A DNA stretch of 64,000 nt. It comes from Arion vulgaris (Eukaryota; Mollusca; Gastropoda; Stylommatophora; Arionidae). The notes below the pieces were generated by a model. The model made no database searches and was not told the DNA's origin. It saw only the letters and a list, made by a program, of their open reading frames with translations. Made by a program: the position numbers and the translations under genes. This document shows positions 21,292 to 31,879 of the stretch, piece by piece; within the stretch, counting starts at the first letter, position 1; every line of letters begins with the position of its first letter. Where the stretch lies: the NCBI GenBank assembly GCA_020796225.1, contig CM036765.1:6606805-6670804 (forward strand), read 5' to 3'.

Positions 21292-22012
21292 GACCATCCT
21301 CGTGCAGTTCGGTGAGTTACCACGTGTGCTACAATCTCTTTTTTTACACAGGAAGATCTCAGCTGAAGTGAACGAGCTCTGTAGCACCGGCGAGGACCTC
21401 GATGAAATTTTGAAGACGACATTTTTGTAGGAATGTTAATTTTAATTAATGAATTTTACCCGGGCAGCGGCTTTCCAGCCTGCTACTTTCGATTTTTAGC
21501 TGTCAATGGTTCTTTTATGTGCTCAAATTGAACACGGGACCTACGTTTTATCGTTTGTCTCCAATAAGACTAGGAACTCGATCTCACCTACACTGAGATC
21601 AGGGATCTCTGGAAAAATATCCAGATGGCTCCATAAGGAAGCGAACCTGGTACCTTCGGCACGAGAGACGAGCACCTAACCTCTCATTGTTCATTGTTCA
21701 GTTGAGGCTCATCGCCATCACACATCCGATATGTTCATAATTGATCCGATCTCCTCCCAAGCATGTATCTCAGTGTGTTTAGACTAACCACTCCCATTCT
21801 GTGTTGGTTGATGGGGTTTCTGTCGTAGTTTTCCCGTCTCGCCACACCTATCGGTATGCATAGCTTGCGCAACCAAGATAGAGAATACCCTTTCTTCTTT
21901 ATTGAAATCTTCAGAGTGAATATTTTCTCTTAGAGCGTGGGTGTTGTTGCTTTTGTCCATAGAAGACCCATTAACAATGGTACCTAACCTCTAGGCCACA
22001 GAGGCCCCTAAT
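21292..22012 (-). repeat. SINE-B, full length, split by a LINE 3' end
   Basis: Near-complete copy: CGTGCAGTTCGGTGAGTTACC near the tail, GGCAGCGGCTTTCCAGCCTGC, CACCTACACTGAGATCAGGG, then the head, split inside AGAGGTTAGGT. The head resumes after 21981 (CTAGGCCACAGAGGCCCC). Confidence 0.85.
21685..21981 (-). mobile_element. LINE 3' end inserted in SINE-B, 11-bp target duplication
   Basis: It is flanked by exact ACCTAACCTCT at 21674-21684 and 21982-21992. The minus strand encodes the SWLRKLCIPIGVARR block and INQHRMGVVSLNTLRYM (stops present). The 3' end is a repeated GAACAAT tail. It is a 297-bp 5'-truncated retrotransposition event from the RNase-H-type LINE family of 52549-52932. Confidence 0.8.
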
Positions 22013-22679
22013 TCCTAGTAATACTACTTGGGAGAGATGCAACAACAACAACACAAAACATAAAAAAACAGAAACAGTAACAACAGAATCTCAGGGTTAA
22101 AAAAACTGCAACTCGACCTGTAACCGATGATAATAAACTGTGTGTAAAAAATCAGTTTAACTGATTGATTTTTTGTTGTCTAAGAACGTTCTTACAACAT
22201 TATGCACCTTAAAAAACTATGATTTAGTGATATGTTAATATTATTTGCTATCACGTACACACACGTCGACCGTTCAGCATAAGTGAACTTCAATAATTAT
22301 CTCGTTTGGCATCAAGTTTTGACGCTAATAAGTGTCTATCAGTCCGTCTTTGCCACATTACATATACGCCGTTACCTCATTGTTTAACACTCAAGGAAAA
22401 TAAAACCAGAAAAATAAAGAAGAAAGTAATAAACGGTTCACATGCATTGATGCGGAACAATAAGAATTAAAAAAAGACAAAGAGAAAGTGCACATAACAG
22501 CACAGGTTAAATTGTCAGAAAATTTCACGCTTCACAAATTGTTGATGTTTAGTAGATAATATACACAGCCTAACAGCTATTGAACGGAAGCAGACCGAGT
22601 TTAGGGATAAAAGGCCTGTCAGTCAAAATCTTAAATTAGGCTTGTCAATCAAACTTTCGGAAATAAAGGATGGGGTGCT
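22013..22679. other. unassigned AT-rich DNA
   Basis: No recognisable family or coding signal. Confidence 0.4.
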
Positions 22680-23375
22680 GGTAATTTTGAGCTGGCAGTG
22701 ACTTTTCGGATATGTAACTCTAATATTAAAGCGATTCTACTGTATGGGTCAGGAACATGAGGAACTACTAAAATAATAACGCATAAATTGCAAAAATTAA
22801 TCAACTGGTGTCTGTGCAGAATAAGAGAGACTGAGATGGTATGATAGGGTCACAAATGAGGAAATTATGGAGAGAACAAGATAGATTCCAGTGAAACAAG
22901 ACGTTTAAAAAAAAGTCGCTGCGCTGGACAGGACACACTAGGCGAAAACATGAGGAAAATATAGCAAGAAGAGTGCTTTCCTGGAACTCGCAGGGACAGC
23001 GAAAGAAGGGAGGCCGAGAAATACATGGAGACGAGATTTGGAGGCAGAGATCAACAATATAAAGAATAGCTAGAGAGAGCTGCAGGAGATAACTAGAGAT
23101 AGGAAGACTTGGCATCAGTTGTTTGGGAGCCTATACCCAGTCCAAGTTTAAAAGGCAGAGAGGGAAAGAGAGAGAGAGAGATTGGCTTAGACAGATCTCT
23201 GATGGAGAGTGGGTAGGAAAAGAAGCATGGACGTTCAAAGAAAATAAGAAGAACTGTGAAAAGAAAGTTGACGTATTCTGACCTGACATGAGAAACAATT
23301 AGTAGAAAGGTGGCAGAACGGCAGCAGTGGAAATCTCTTGTGTAGGTCTTATGTGTCAAACAGGACATGTAAAGG
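22680..23375 (+). pseudogene. LINE 3' region, RT C-terminus
   Basis: Contains ILLYGSGT-like and CRIRETEMV* blocks, VTNEEIMERT, the LRWTGHTRRKHEEN (FGH-equivalent) block and the basic QGQRKKGGRE block. It ends in purine-rich repeats and the VAERQQWKSLV* C-terminus. Stops break it. It is the closest relative of the array-bearing copy at 39120-40250. Confidence 0.7.
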
Positions 23376-23383
23376 ATATAGAT

Positions 23384-23874
23384 CAGTGGTTTTCAACCTA
23401 GGAGGTGCGCTTCCTAAGGAATATTTAGGCAGAATTGGGAGAAGCGTAATCGCTATGAAAATTCTGTGAATTTTGTGTTTTAATCAGTATTTATCTTAAC
23501 CTGTTTGTTTCAGCAAAATATGTTTTTTTATTACAAATGTAAATAGAAAATTTCTTTAAAATATAGAAAAGAATATCATCGATTTTTATTCATGTTGACA
23601 CAACTTTTCTCAACTTTCTTGCCATAAATTCGTTTTTTAATTTGAACATTTCTCACTGCAAATGTTATTGTGTTTAGAGGACAATGCTGTTATTAAGCTC
23701 AGAGTGAGAGAATGAGAACCATTTTTTCCGCTTAATTTTAGGAAATTCTGGTGTATTCGGTGGGGCGGCGGGGAGGGGCGGGGGAAGAGTGTAATTATAA
23801 AAACCCGGAGAGTGCGTGGTAATCGTGTCTCATTTTCAAGAGGGGCACCAGCTGAAAAAGGTTGAGGACCACTG
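23384..23874. mobile_element. non-autonomous hAT-like element, 491 bp
   Basis: The ends CAGTGGTTTTCAACCT and AGGTTGAGGACCACTG-type are typical of hAT (Charlie-like) termini. The interior is AT-rich without a transposase frame. The flanking octamers match at only 5 of 8 positions, so the target duplication is eroded or the end is off by a base. Confidence 0.75.
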
Positions 23875-24077
23875 ATAAGAATATAATTTTATTTCTTTAG
23901 AATTTCATCTCGTAAGATGTTGCAAATTAATTTTATATGGAAGGATAAAGCATTGTTTATTCGTCGACTTTAGTTTTTCTAGTAGCTGTTGGTGGTCTCT
24001 CGCTCTTAATCATATTACCATATAGATAAAGCATTATTGAAGAACTGAGGGTATCTGTTGATTAATTTATTGTTCAT

Positions 24078-24395
24078 GTGGTGCTGGGGTCTGCAAGAGA
24101 AGCAAAGAATAGTACCAATGCGACCTGCAAGGTATGTCGTAAGAGGTGACTGATGTAGGACTTATTGAAGCTACTCTAGTAAATAAAAAGCATCCGCAGA
24201 AATCGGATCTTCTGGTCTACTTGTAGGTGCATGGCTGACACAACGTACAATCGCTCTTAGGCTCACATCAATAAAAATCACAAAGAGTCACATTTTAAGA
24301 GAGATGTGAAGTGTTCACGTGGTCGATGTGAAATGTTCACGTGGTCGATGTGGAGTGTTCACGTGGTCGATGTGAAGTGTTCGAATAAGAAGATT
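24078..24395 (+). repeat. element M with internal 22-bp array
   Basis: Head GTGGTGCTGGGGTCTGC, core ATGTCGTAAGAGGTGACTGAT and tail GTTCGAATAAGAAG. Before the tail the GTGGTCGATATGGAGTGTTC segment is tandemly repeated. Confidence 0.85.
24303..24387. repeat. minisatellite, 22 bp x 4 inside element M
   Basis: Units GATGTGAAGTGTTCACGTGG plus TC, the last partial. The source sequence is the pre-tail segment of element M. Confidence 0.95.
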
Positions 24396-24399
24396 ATTT

Positions 24400-25134
24400 G
24401 ACAAAACACCGGGCATAAGTTCCGCTTTTTGTGTTATTGGTTAATGAACTAACGCAATAGCACTCTGGCAGACCTGTAGGTGCTGAGTCTCCCCCAACAG
24501 ATGTCGAAGGTCATGCATACTGATGGTTGGTTTGTTTGTTTAATAGGGATTAAGCTTTTCAAGACGAGGCACGCCCTTTCAACCTAATACGAACCTTTTA
24601 TTGGTTATATCAGAGCGAGTATGAAAAATAATAATTAACTTCTTTCGGAGAATCCAAAAATACTGATGAGGAGGATACAGAACACGAGAAATGAAACAAT
24701 CTAGTCTAAGTGATAAGAGGATGATGGGAGAAATATACAAGATGGTAGGTTCCGTTATTTATGATGGGATCTGCGAAATATAAAAAATGTGGCCTATGAC
24801 AGATTCTTGATGTGATGAGTAACTTTTTTTGTTTTACATGGACTAGTCAGCAATAAAAGAAATACTCTTATTGTTTTAATCTCTGAGTGAATATGAAGTT
24901 TTTACTCTTTCTTTATGTCAGACAGTTGATGGTGCATGTGGTTCGCTGATTAAATACAATCCTCTCTCTGCCCATGAAGCATCCAGCTCTACTTCTAGAA
25001 CGTGTAATTGGCCAGCAGATCTCTGGCACATGTCAAGAAATGCTATTGAAGCTACTACTGCCCGTCATTATGATATATGAGTTAAACATGGTTGCCATAG
25101 ATTACTTTATGTTGACAAAAACTGTTGTTACTAT
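24400..25134. other. mostly unassigned DNA
   Basis: Degenerate fragments only. A weak LINE-like block (RRIQNTRNETI) may lie near 24665. Not assigned. Confidence 0.3.
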
Positions 25135-25375
25135 CTGTAATATGGCATACTCTACGAAAGACACAGGCGAGTGTTACTAGACAAGAATTTAAGTGGAACC
25201 CGCAAGGAAAACGAAAAAGAGGACGCACTAAACAGACCTGGACACAAAGTTTTCTTGAGAAACTGAAGAGTGTTCGACTATCCTGGGAGACCATACAGAA
25301 AACATCCAAAGACTGGGATAAGTGGCGTAAAACTGTAGAAACCCTATGCTCTACGAGGAGGGGAGATAAATAAGT
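25135..25375 (+). pseudogene. LINE C-terminal fragment, open for 82 codons
   Basis: Reads WHTLRKTQASVTRQEFKWNP, then QGKRKRGRTKQTW and DWDKWRKTVETLCSTRRGD. The WNPQGKRKRGRP block and the final LC-x-RRGD are the standard C-terminal signature of endonuclease/RT LINE ORFs. It is a relic, though the frame is intact through the stop at 25371-25373. Confidence 0.75.
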
Positions 25376-25401
25376 AAGTGTCTGCAATATCGTTTTTTAG
25401 G

Positions 25402-25930
25402 GCAGTGTAGGACAAGGTGGACATATGAATGTAGAATTTAATGGCCGAATGGCTAGTGCTGTCGCCGCGAAGCTGTTCAGATTAACATTTTTGTAATGTT
25501 GCCCACTTAAAGAATAAATCTCCTTTGTCTTACAGGGGATTAAATCCACAAGAGCTATCAGCAAACTAAACAGAAAACAGCACACAACAATCTTTTGTAT
25601 AACAACAGGTCACTCCAGGCTCAACTATTACATGCACAGAATAAAGTCTGCTCAGACTGCACAGTGTACATGTCAGACAGAAACACAGACTCCAGGGCAC
25701 ATCTTGCAGTCATGTCCATCATACATACACCAACGAAACGAAACAAAGCCTCATTAACGAAGCTTAGAGAGCAGGCAATTTGGAGCTCTCGAGGAACTCC
25801 AGCTTCATAGAGGCAACCCATATCATGGTTTATACGAGCATATGAAACCGAACGAAAAGAAAAAGAAGAAGAACCCGTTTCTCCCGTATGGGATTCCGCG
25901 CTCTAATTCATTCGATCAGATGCACCATTT
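25402..25930 (-). repeat. SINE-F, split by a LINE fragment
   Basis: Body at 25402-25555 (TAGGACAAGGTGGACATATGAA, GTCGCCGCGAAGCTGTTCAG, as in 18355-18430). Head at 25867-25930 (ACCCGTTTCTCCCGTATGGG, GCGCTCTAATTCATTCGATCAGA). Confidence 0.7.
25556..25866 (+). pseudogene. LINE 3' end (RNase-H-type), nested in SINE-F
   Basis: Reads in shifting frames GHSRLQAQLLHAQNK, then C-x-CQTETQTPGHILQSCP. This is the conserved end of LINE ORFs that follows the RNase H domain, with cysteines and the H-I-L-Q-x-CP motif. It ends in an A-rich GAAAAGAAAAAGAAGAAG tail, as expected for a retrotransposed copy. Confidence 0.7.
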
Positions 25931-25989
25931 TATATAAAGAACAATAAGCTAACAAAGAAATATAATCAATATGTTAAACAGTTCTATAA

Positions 25990-26515
25990 CAATGTTGGTA
26001 TATATGAAGGCACCTCTGACTAATGGCTATTGCAAATCGGGCGCAATGTGCAAATTATTGTAATAATAATTCCCCTGTACCTTTATACGTTAATAAGGGC
26101 ATGCAAGCAATTTCTTCATATAGCTATATCCTGGGCAACTCGCTCAATCTCTTCCATGGAACTGAGACCGATATTTCTTGCCTCAGCAAAGTTTGTTTCA
26201 TGGTCTCATTAGGTCGTCTTCTCTTTCTTGAACCCTTTGCATTTCACTTCACTGCCTGCTTTAATTATTTCTTCTCAAAGTGTGTCAAAAATATCTCCAT
26301 CTTCTCTTTCTTATAACAGTAGTTACTAGTGGTTGACCAGACATCTCTCTGATTTCATCCTTTCTCATGAAATCGTTCCATTTCATATTCATTATTTTTC
26401 GCAGACATCTATTTTCAAATGCATTCAACTTGCTTTCTATATCTTTAGTCATTTTCCAACTCTCGCTGGCATATGTTAGATTGATACAACATTTGAATTG
26501 AAAATTTGTAATTCA
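25990..26515 (-). pseudogene. LINE RT C-terminal region
   Basis: Minus strand: SWKMTKDIESKLNAFENRC, LRKIMNMKWNDFMRKDEI, RKRRWRYF, then MQRVQERED and the SQFHGRD*ASCPG end. Several stops. It gives the clearest view of this LINE group in the window. Confidence 0.75.
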
Positions 26516-27184
26516 GTTTTAATACGGTATAACTTGAAGTTCCATATTATTTTTACATTTTTAAAGCTGATCCTATTGCTTTGACAATTCGTAGCATAAT
26601 TTCTTTTTAACATTTCCTGTGCAATCAAAATTGCTACCTACATATGTGAACTGCTCTGTTATTTTTATTTCATGTTCCAATTGCAATCAAATGTTAATCA
26701 AAGCAAAAATAAAATAATATGATTAATAAGATTAATATAAAATAATTGCAGATGAAAACTCATAACTGCAAATGTCTTTTTACAAAATATTTTTTAACGA
26801 AAAAACGGAATCATACTGCTATTCAGAAACACAGATTGTTTTTCTTGAAATCTGGGGTGACTCTGGTTGGGAAATTGTTTTCATTGATTTCATATTAATC
26901 TAGAATTTGTATAACAATTTTGAGAGATTATGACTTAAAAGAGTAGAAAAAAGTTTAGTTTACCTAAATATGTCAACGCTTGCCATGGAAACAATACAAA
27001 ATGGCCACCAAACACAAAATTTCAAATCCCCAAGACCTTGATTCTAATTAATATAAATGAATTCTGTTTTCACTCTAAGGTGAGCAATTGTAATATCTAA
27101 AATATTACACAAGCTTTTAGGATATATTAAATATTACATTTTTAATAAAGTTTTGGTTGACACACACAACCCCCCATCCCCCCA
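26516..27184. other. unassigned AT-rich DNA
   Basis: No family, RNA gene or coding signal seen. Confidence 0.4.
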
Positions 27185-27797
27185 TTCTCTCCCCCAAATT
27201 TGGGGTGTAAAGAATTGAACCACTGTTACCTGCCACGCATGTTGTAAGAGGCGACTTAGGAGGTGAGCCTGAAATCGGAGGGCATGTGTTCGAACCTGCT
27301 GCCTTGCAGGTCGGCTGGGGACAGTCAAAAGCTGACGGAGAGCGAACCCAATAAACGTTGGTTGAAATCGGGCACATCGCGGAAGGACAAGCACTAGAGC
27401 TCCAAATGGTACTGAAGATGTAACGTAAAAATACGTTCTTTGCAAAGGTTGTTTATATAGGGTGTTCAACTTAAAAGCAGCCTGTGAATGGAGCTAATCT
27501 GGCATGTATGTATGGAAATGGGAAGGTTCAGTTATGACGTAGTATAGGTCAAGGATGTGTGATGGTGTGTAATTGTAGTGCGGGAAGGGCGATGAACAAA
27601 TGTGACGTAGGACAAGCTGGTCAGAACCGGTTTAAATAGTAAATAGACGGGATGCAATGCGTACCTGGCAAATTTATATTTATCACTGGGGCTGCTTTTA
27701 AGTTGAACACCCTGTATATCGCAATAAGAATGATCAAAATGGCCGAAAAAGAACGATCGACAGAGAGAGAGCGAGAGAGCGAGAGAGAGAGAGAGAA
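27185..27797 (+). repeat. element X, full copy, split by a MITE
   Basis: The M-like head (CACTGTTACCTGCCACGCATG, TTGTAAGAGGCGACTTAGGAGG) is followed by the X body (TGCCTTGCAGGTCGGCTGGG, GAGCGAACCCAATAAACG, CGTTCTTTGCAAAGG). After the insertion it continues TATCGCAATAAGAATGATC and ends in (GA)n at 27765-27797. Confidence 0.8.
27458..27714. mobile_element. mariner-like MITE, 257 bp
   Basis: 23-bp terminal inverted repeats AGGGTGTTCAACTTAAAAGC plus AGCC at both ends, with flanking TA (27456-27457 and 27715-27716). Excising it plus one TA restores GTTTATATATCGCAATAAG, as seen uninterrupted in the X copies at 14475 and 48990. No coding capacity. Confidence 0.9.
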
Positions 27798-27879
27798 TGT
27801 TAGTAATTTTATTAACAAATTAGTACAAATTTCCTGACCAGAATCCCCCTTATTGAGAAAGCCATAAATTAGGGCGTCG

Positions 27880-28268
27880 CCCGTGTGTGGCCGAGGCCTG
27901 CAAGTTAAACTAAGAACAGTAACACTGCGACCTACAAGGCATGTCATAAGAGGTGGTTGATTGATTGATTGATTGACAATCATCATTGCACTTCGATGAG
28001 TAACCATGCGAGCTCCGATCACTTTCTTACACAGAAAGATCTCAGCGGTAGTACACGAACTCCGTAGCACTGGCGATGGTCTCTAGAGGAAACTGAGGTA
28101 GAAGCCTAGGGGTGCCCATCCTAGTAAGTAAAAAGTGTCGCAGAAATCGAATGTGCTGGCCTAATTGTAGGCGCATAACTGCCACAACGTTCAATCGGTC
28201 TTAGGCTCAGATCACATACAAATCATAAGAAGTGGTTAACAAGTGGTCGATATGAGCTTTCATAGAAG
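27880..28268 (+). repeat. element M, split by a SINE-B fragment
   Basis: Head GCCGAGGCCTGCAAG, core ACCTACAAGGCATGTCATAAG. It resumes at 28097 with AACTGAGGTAGAAGCCTAGG and runs to a weak GAAGAAAAAGAAA tail. Confidence 0.8.
27958..28096 (-). repeat. SINE-B 3' end nested in element M
   Basis: (GATT)n tail, ATCATTGCACTTCGATGAG, AACTCCGTAGCACTGGCGA. 5'-truncated. AGAGG occurs on both sides as a possible short target duplication. Confidence 0.8.
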
Positions 28269-28589
28269 AAAAAGAAATAGGGCGCCAGGTATGTATCACA
28301 CAGGTACCATGGCGCCCGTGGAACTGGATTGACGGGTCTGGGATAAGACACATTGCGCCCCTGAGATGCTTGATCCTATTCTAGAAGCAAAAGTCTGCAC
28401 TCTAGCTGTAATTATCAGCAACAAAGCACTTAACTTGCATCTCATGGCAAAGATTTCGAACTGTCACTTAATTCAGAATATTCGGGTACCTATTTTATTC
28501 TGGGTAGACTAGAAAACGTACTTATCCGGGAATAGACCACCGTATATTAGTTATCAAATCTAGTTCACCATTCATGATACGTAATGAAA

Positions 28590-28830
28590 GATCGTGGCAT
28601 ATCCTTTACAGGAAGTAGTCATCAACCACAAGAAACGAATGGTGGATTTTCTAGGCAACACTTATACGTTTAGTAGTTTGTCATTGCTATCTGATCGGCA
28701 GGGTTCATTTTTACCTTTCGTAAAAATCCAACGTAAATGAATTTGCTTCCAAACTGCCTGCCACGGAGTTTTACCCAGGTACGCTTGGGTTGTGATCTAG
28801 CTGACTACTGCTTAAGCTACAGACGCCCAC
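28590..28830 (-). repeat. SINE-E copy
   Basis: CGTGGCATATCCTTTACAGG at the 3' side, ACTTATACGTTTAGTAGTTTG, then the head with TGCCACGGAGTTTTACCCAGG and AGCTACAGACGCCCAC. Confidence 0.8.
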
Positions 28831-28899
28831 ATGATATGTAATAATTAGGTCGAAAACTTCGGTTTCAGATGCGACTGTCCTACACTAGTAGGGACCTGA

Positions 28900-29050
28900 A
28901 GGATGCGCAGCCTTCTAACCGTTCTTGACAAAGACTGTTTATATATCACATTCAGAAGGGTTGAGAAGAACGATTGAAACAAACAAACAAACAAACAAAC
29001 AAACACACAAACAAACAAACGAACAAACAAACAAACAAACACACAAACAA
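28900..29050 (+). repeat. element X 3' part with (AAAC)n tail
   Basis: GTTCTTGACAAAGACTGTTTATATATCACATTC leads into (AAAC)n with CACA interruptions at 28978-29050. Tail expansion. Confidence 0.75.
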
Positions 29051-29095
29051 TATGTAATAATAAGGCGTAATAATAAATATTGTTACGACTTATTC

Positions 29096-29560
29096 AGTAC
29101 CAATGACATTGCGAAAACGAGTACTCCAATGCTATATTGAACCGATACTTATGTATGGCAGCGAATCATGGACAATGAATAAACAATCAATACGGTCATT
29201 GGAAGCCACAGAGATGTGGTTTTACAGAAGAATGCTGAAAATTCCATGGACAGCGAAGAAAACAAATGTGGAAGTTTTAAATCAGGTCTGCACACAAAGA
29301 AACCTTATCAAAAGAATAAGAATCCGACAATCAAGGTTCTTCGGGCATATAATGCGAAGAGAAGGTTTAGAACATTTGGTGACTACAGGTAAAATTCAAG
29401 GAAAGAGAGGTCGCGGAAGACAGAGAAAGAAGATGCTGGATGGCCTGACATCATGGTTCGGCACAAGATCGACGTTAGAACTGATTACATGCACCTAGCA
29501 GAGACAATTGTGAAGAGACATGATCGCCTACGCCGGCAGACATGGTACTTGATTGATGGA
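29096..29560 (+). pseudogene. LINE RT C-terminus, open for 131 codons
   Basis: Frame 29103-29498: MYGSESWTMNKQSIRSLEA, TEMWFYRRMLKIPWTAKKTN, VEVLNQ, RIRQSRFFGHIMRREGLEHL, GKIQGKRGRGRQRKKMLDGL, TSWFG. These are the C-terminal motifs downstream of the RT palm in endonuclease/RT LINEs. This is the cleanest single-copy version of the sequence that carries the 24-bp array at 46467. The upstream palm and endonuclease are absent, so it is a truncated copy. Confidence 0.8.
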
Positions 29561-29589
29561 ATAATAAATATAAGGGAAGACTGCAGTAA

Positions 29590-29745
29590 AACTGAAGCAA
29601 TGGCGAAACACGTAAAAACAAAGTACAGTAGTTTTACCAAATCAAATACAATAACAATACACAGTAACGTTTCCACCAAAAGGTCTTTATCAAGCAATTG
29701 TTTTTGTATTTTGTAAAGCTACCGTACTTTGTTTTAACGAGATTA
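29590..29745. repeat. element P, short foldback version
   Basis: Left arm GCGAAACACGTAAAAACAAAG and AGTAGTTTTAC; right arm TTTTGTATTTTGTAAAGCTAC and CGTACTTTGTTTTAACG. The arms are inverted copies. Between them, on the minus strand, is CTTGATAAAGACCTTTTGG followed by TGGAAACG. Confidence 0.6.
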
Positions 29746-30316
29746 AACTAATTTAAACACAAACTACCTTTAAAGCAGAGCTCACGTTAATATATTCCAA
29801 CGATACGCATGAAAACTTTTGCCAGATAAGCACACATATAGACTAGATGTAACAAAGTATATCTCAATAATAAAGAACCATTTTTTTAAACCACACTCTT
29901 TAAGATTATCTGGCACTATGCATTAAAACACATCTGCTACCTATCCTGTCTACAAGCTACTCGTGTGTGTGAGTCACTACTAGCAACGAGTGAGAGCGAA
30001 GCGAGTGCTTTTTCTAGTTTGAGAGATTCTCAATGAGAGTTTTGCTGACTGTATAAGTTTAAATCCACAATTTTGCCTTTGTGTTGTCTGTTTGCTGGAT
30101 GGATGTAAACTAAACCGAAAGGTGTTGAATCTTCATTCACTCCTTAGCAGCAATGTATTTTTTTTTTCAAATGGCCATTTATGATTCATTCTCCTGTCGT
30201 GTCATTCCTGCGGCTAGCCATGTATTGAAATGTATTACACGAACGAAAATAAAGATATAAACGTTTATTATACAATGAATATATAGCTTTATAGGAAACT
30301 ATAGACGACGTGTTAC

Positions 30317-30348
<32 letters not shown>

Positions 30349-30428
30349 TTCTCTATCCCATCTAAACTTTGCTTCTTAAGTAGGACTCCAATCTTAATAG
30401 AAAGCTCATAACATGTTTTTTTTTTTAT
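29746..30428. other. unassigned DNA with (CT)n
   Basis: A CT microsatellite lies at about 30317-30355. Otherwise nothing recognised. Confidence 0.45.
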
Positions 30429-30520
30429 AATTGTGGCATATCCTTAACAGGACTTAGTCATCGACCACAGTAAACGAGTCGTCGATTTTCTAGGCACCAC
30501 TTATACTTTCAGTTGTTTGA
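30429..30520 (-). repeat. SINE-E 3' fragment
   Basis: TTGTGGCATATCCTTAACAGG, AAACGAGTCGTCGATTTTCTAGG and CACTTATACTTTCAGTTG, then replaced by SINE-A. Confidence 0.7.
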
Positions 30521-30525
30521 ATCGA

Positions 30526-30735
30526 TTTTTTTTTTCTTCCGATTCAGAAGCACTTGAGCTGAAAGCTCTTCGGCTCGGTGACATGTACATCGTAACCCTT
30601 CGGCTCGGTGCCATGAACACCGTAAATCTGGGGAACCTGTAGCTTTTCTGCCAGTCCGCGGAGTTGAACCCGCACTTACAGAGGACTAGTCACCCGTAGT
30701 TCAACGCGCTACGAACACGCTGGGCACGCGGGTTT
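30526..30735 (-). repeat. SINE-A, full copy
   Basis: Poly-T side at 30526, both GGTGCCATG modules, AGTTGAACCCGCAC (B box) and CAACGCGCTACGAACACGC (A-box region). I could not settle a target duplication. Confidence 0.85.
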
Positions 30736-30774
30736 TGACTAGATTTGCTCTCACTTTATGAGATGCGCTCACTT

Positions 30775-31690
30775 TAGCTGTTTAGTGGTTTTATAAGACA
30801 GGGAGCCAGACAAGGCTGTATTTTGTCGCATTGTCTGTTTAAGATATATGCAGAGAAAATCACGAGGAATGTTACAGAAGATAGCGAAAAGACTTTTTAT
30901 AATCGGAGGAAGAGAAATACCTGAACTAAGATATGCTGACGATACAGTGTTGCTGTCAACATCATGAAAAGGGATTGAGAAATTATTAGGGGACGTGAAA
31001 GATAAAAGCGAAAATAATATCTTTATCTCAATGTAGCAAAACCAAAAAATATGACAACAAATAAAACAAACATGACAAAAGATATTTTTAAAACAGAGAG
31101 AAAGTAGAAAATGTGAACAGTTTTGAATATCTTGGTTCACTGCTAACAACAGATGGAAATATGATGAAGGAAATTAAAGAAGAACAAATATGACTTTACA
31201 AAAATTGAACAACTAAAAACAGTATGGAACGGAACTGATAAGAAAATAAAGATCAGAATACCAAAAGCATGCATATTTCTTGTGGCAATGTATGGGTGGT
31301 AAGCATAAACATTTAATAAAGCAGTGGAAAACATATATGTGCTTTTGAATTTAAGTGTTACAGAAGAGTCCTTCGTATATCATGGACAGAGAAGAGAACA
31401 AATAGATCTATACAGAAAGAACTCAAAATCGAAAGAAAACTGGCTGATGCTACAAATAAGAAAGAAAAATTGAAATATTTTGGACATATAAAAAGACATG
31501 AAGGGCTGGAGAAGACCATCATGGAAGGAGGCATACCGGCAAAGAGAAGAAAAGGAAGACCACGAAAAAAATGAATTCATGATGCAACTGATGGTTTGAA
31601 CATGACGGCTGCAGAGTAGGACATCTGGTTTATGAGAGAGAGAAATTCCGGAAGACAGTTAGGGTTGCAAAGTTTTGCTCGGATCAAGCT
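30775..31690 (+). pseudogene. LINE reverse transcriptase, palm to C-terminus, with YADD
   Basis: The most 5'-extended LINE in the window. It reads GARQGCILSHCLFKIYAEKI, then LRYADDTVLLSTS, with the catalytic YADD box at 30932-30943. A degraded thumb region follows, then KCYRRVLRISWTEKRTNRSI, EKLKYFGHIKRHEGLEKTIM, KRRKGRPRKKW and the C-terminus. In non-LTR elements the two aspartates bind the catalytic metal. Multiple stops and frameshifts make it non-functional. No endonuclease domain is visible upstream; SINE-A lies just before it. Confidence 0.8.
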
Positions 31691-31719
31691 ATTTGATTAT
31701 GTGTGGTTTCAAGTAAAGC

Positions 31720-31879
31720 GCATCTCTCTCTCTCTTTATATATATATATATGTACACGGAGGTGACAAAGAACATCCAATTCCCTACCCTAAGACAGCAG
31801 TTACCGGACTAGACAGGGGAAAGTAGACAGATATAGAAAAGTGAGGGGACACCGTATACCAGAACTGTACAAAAATGAT
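31720..31879. other. short unassigned stretch with (TA)n
   Basis: CTCTCT/TATATA runs at 31725-31752, then unassigned DNA before the palindrome. Confidence 0.5.
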
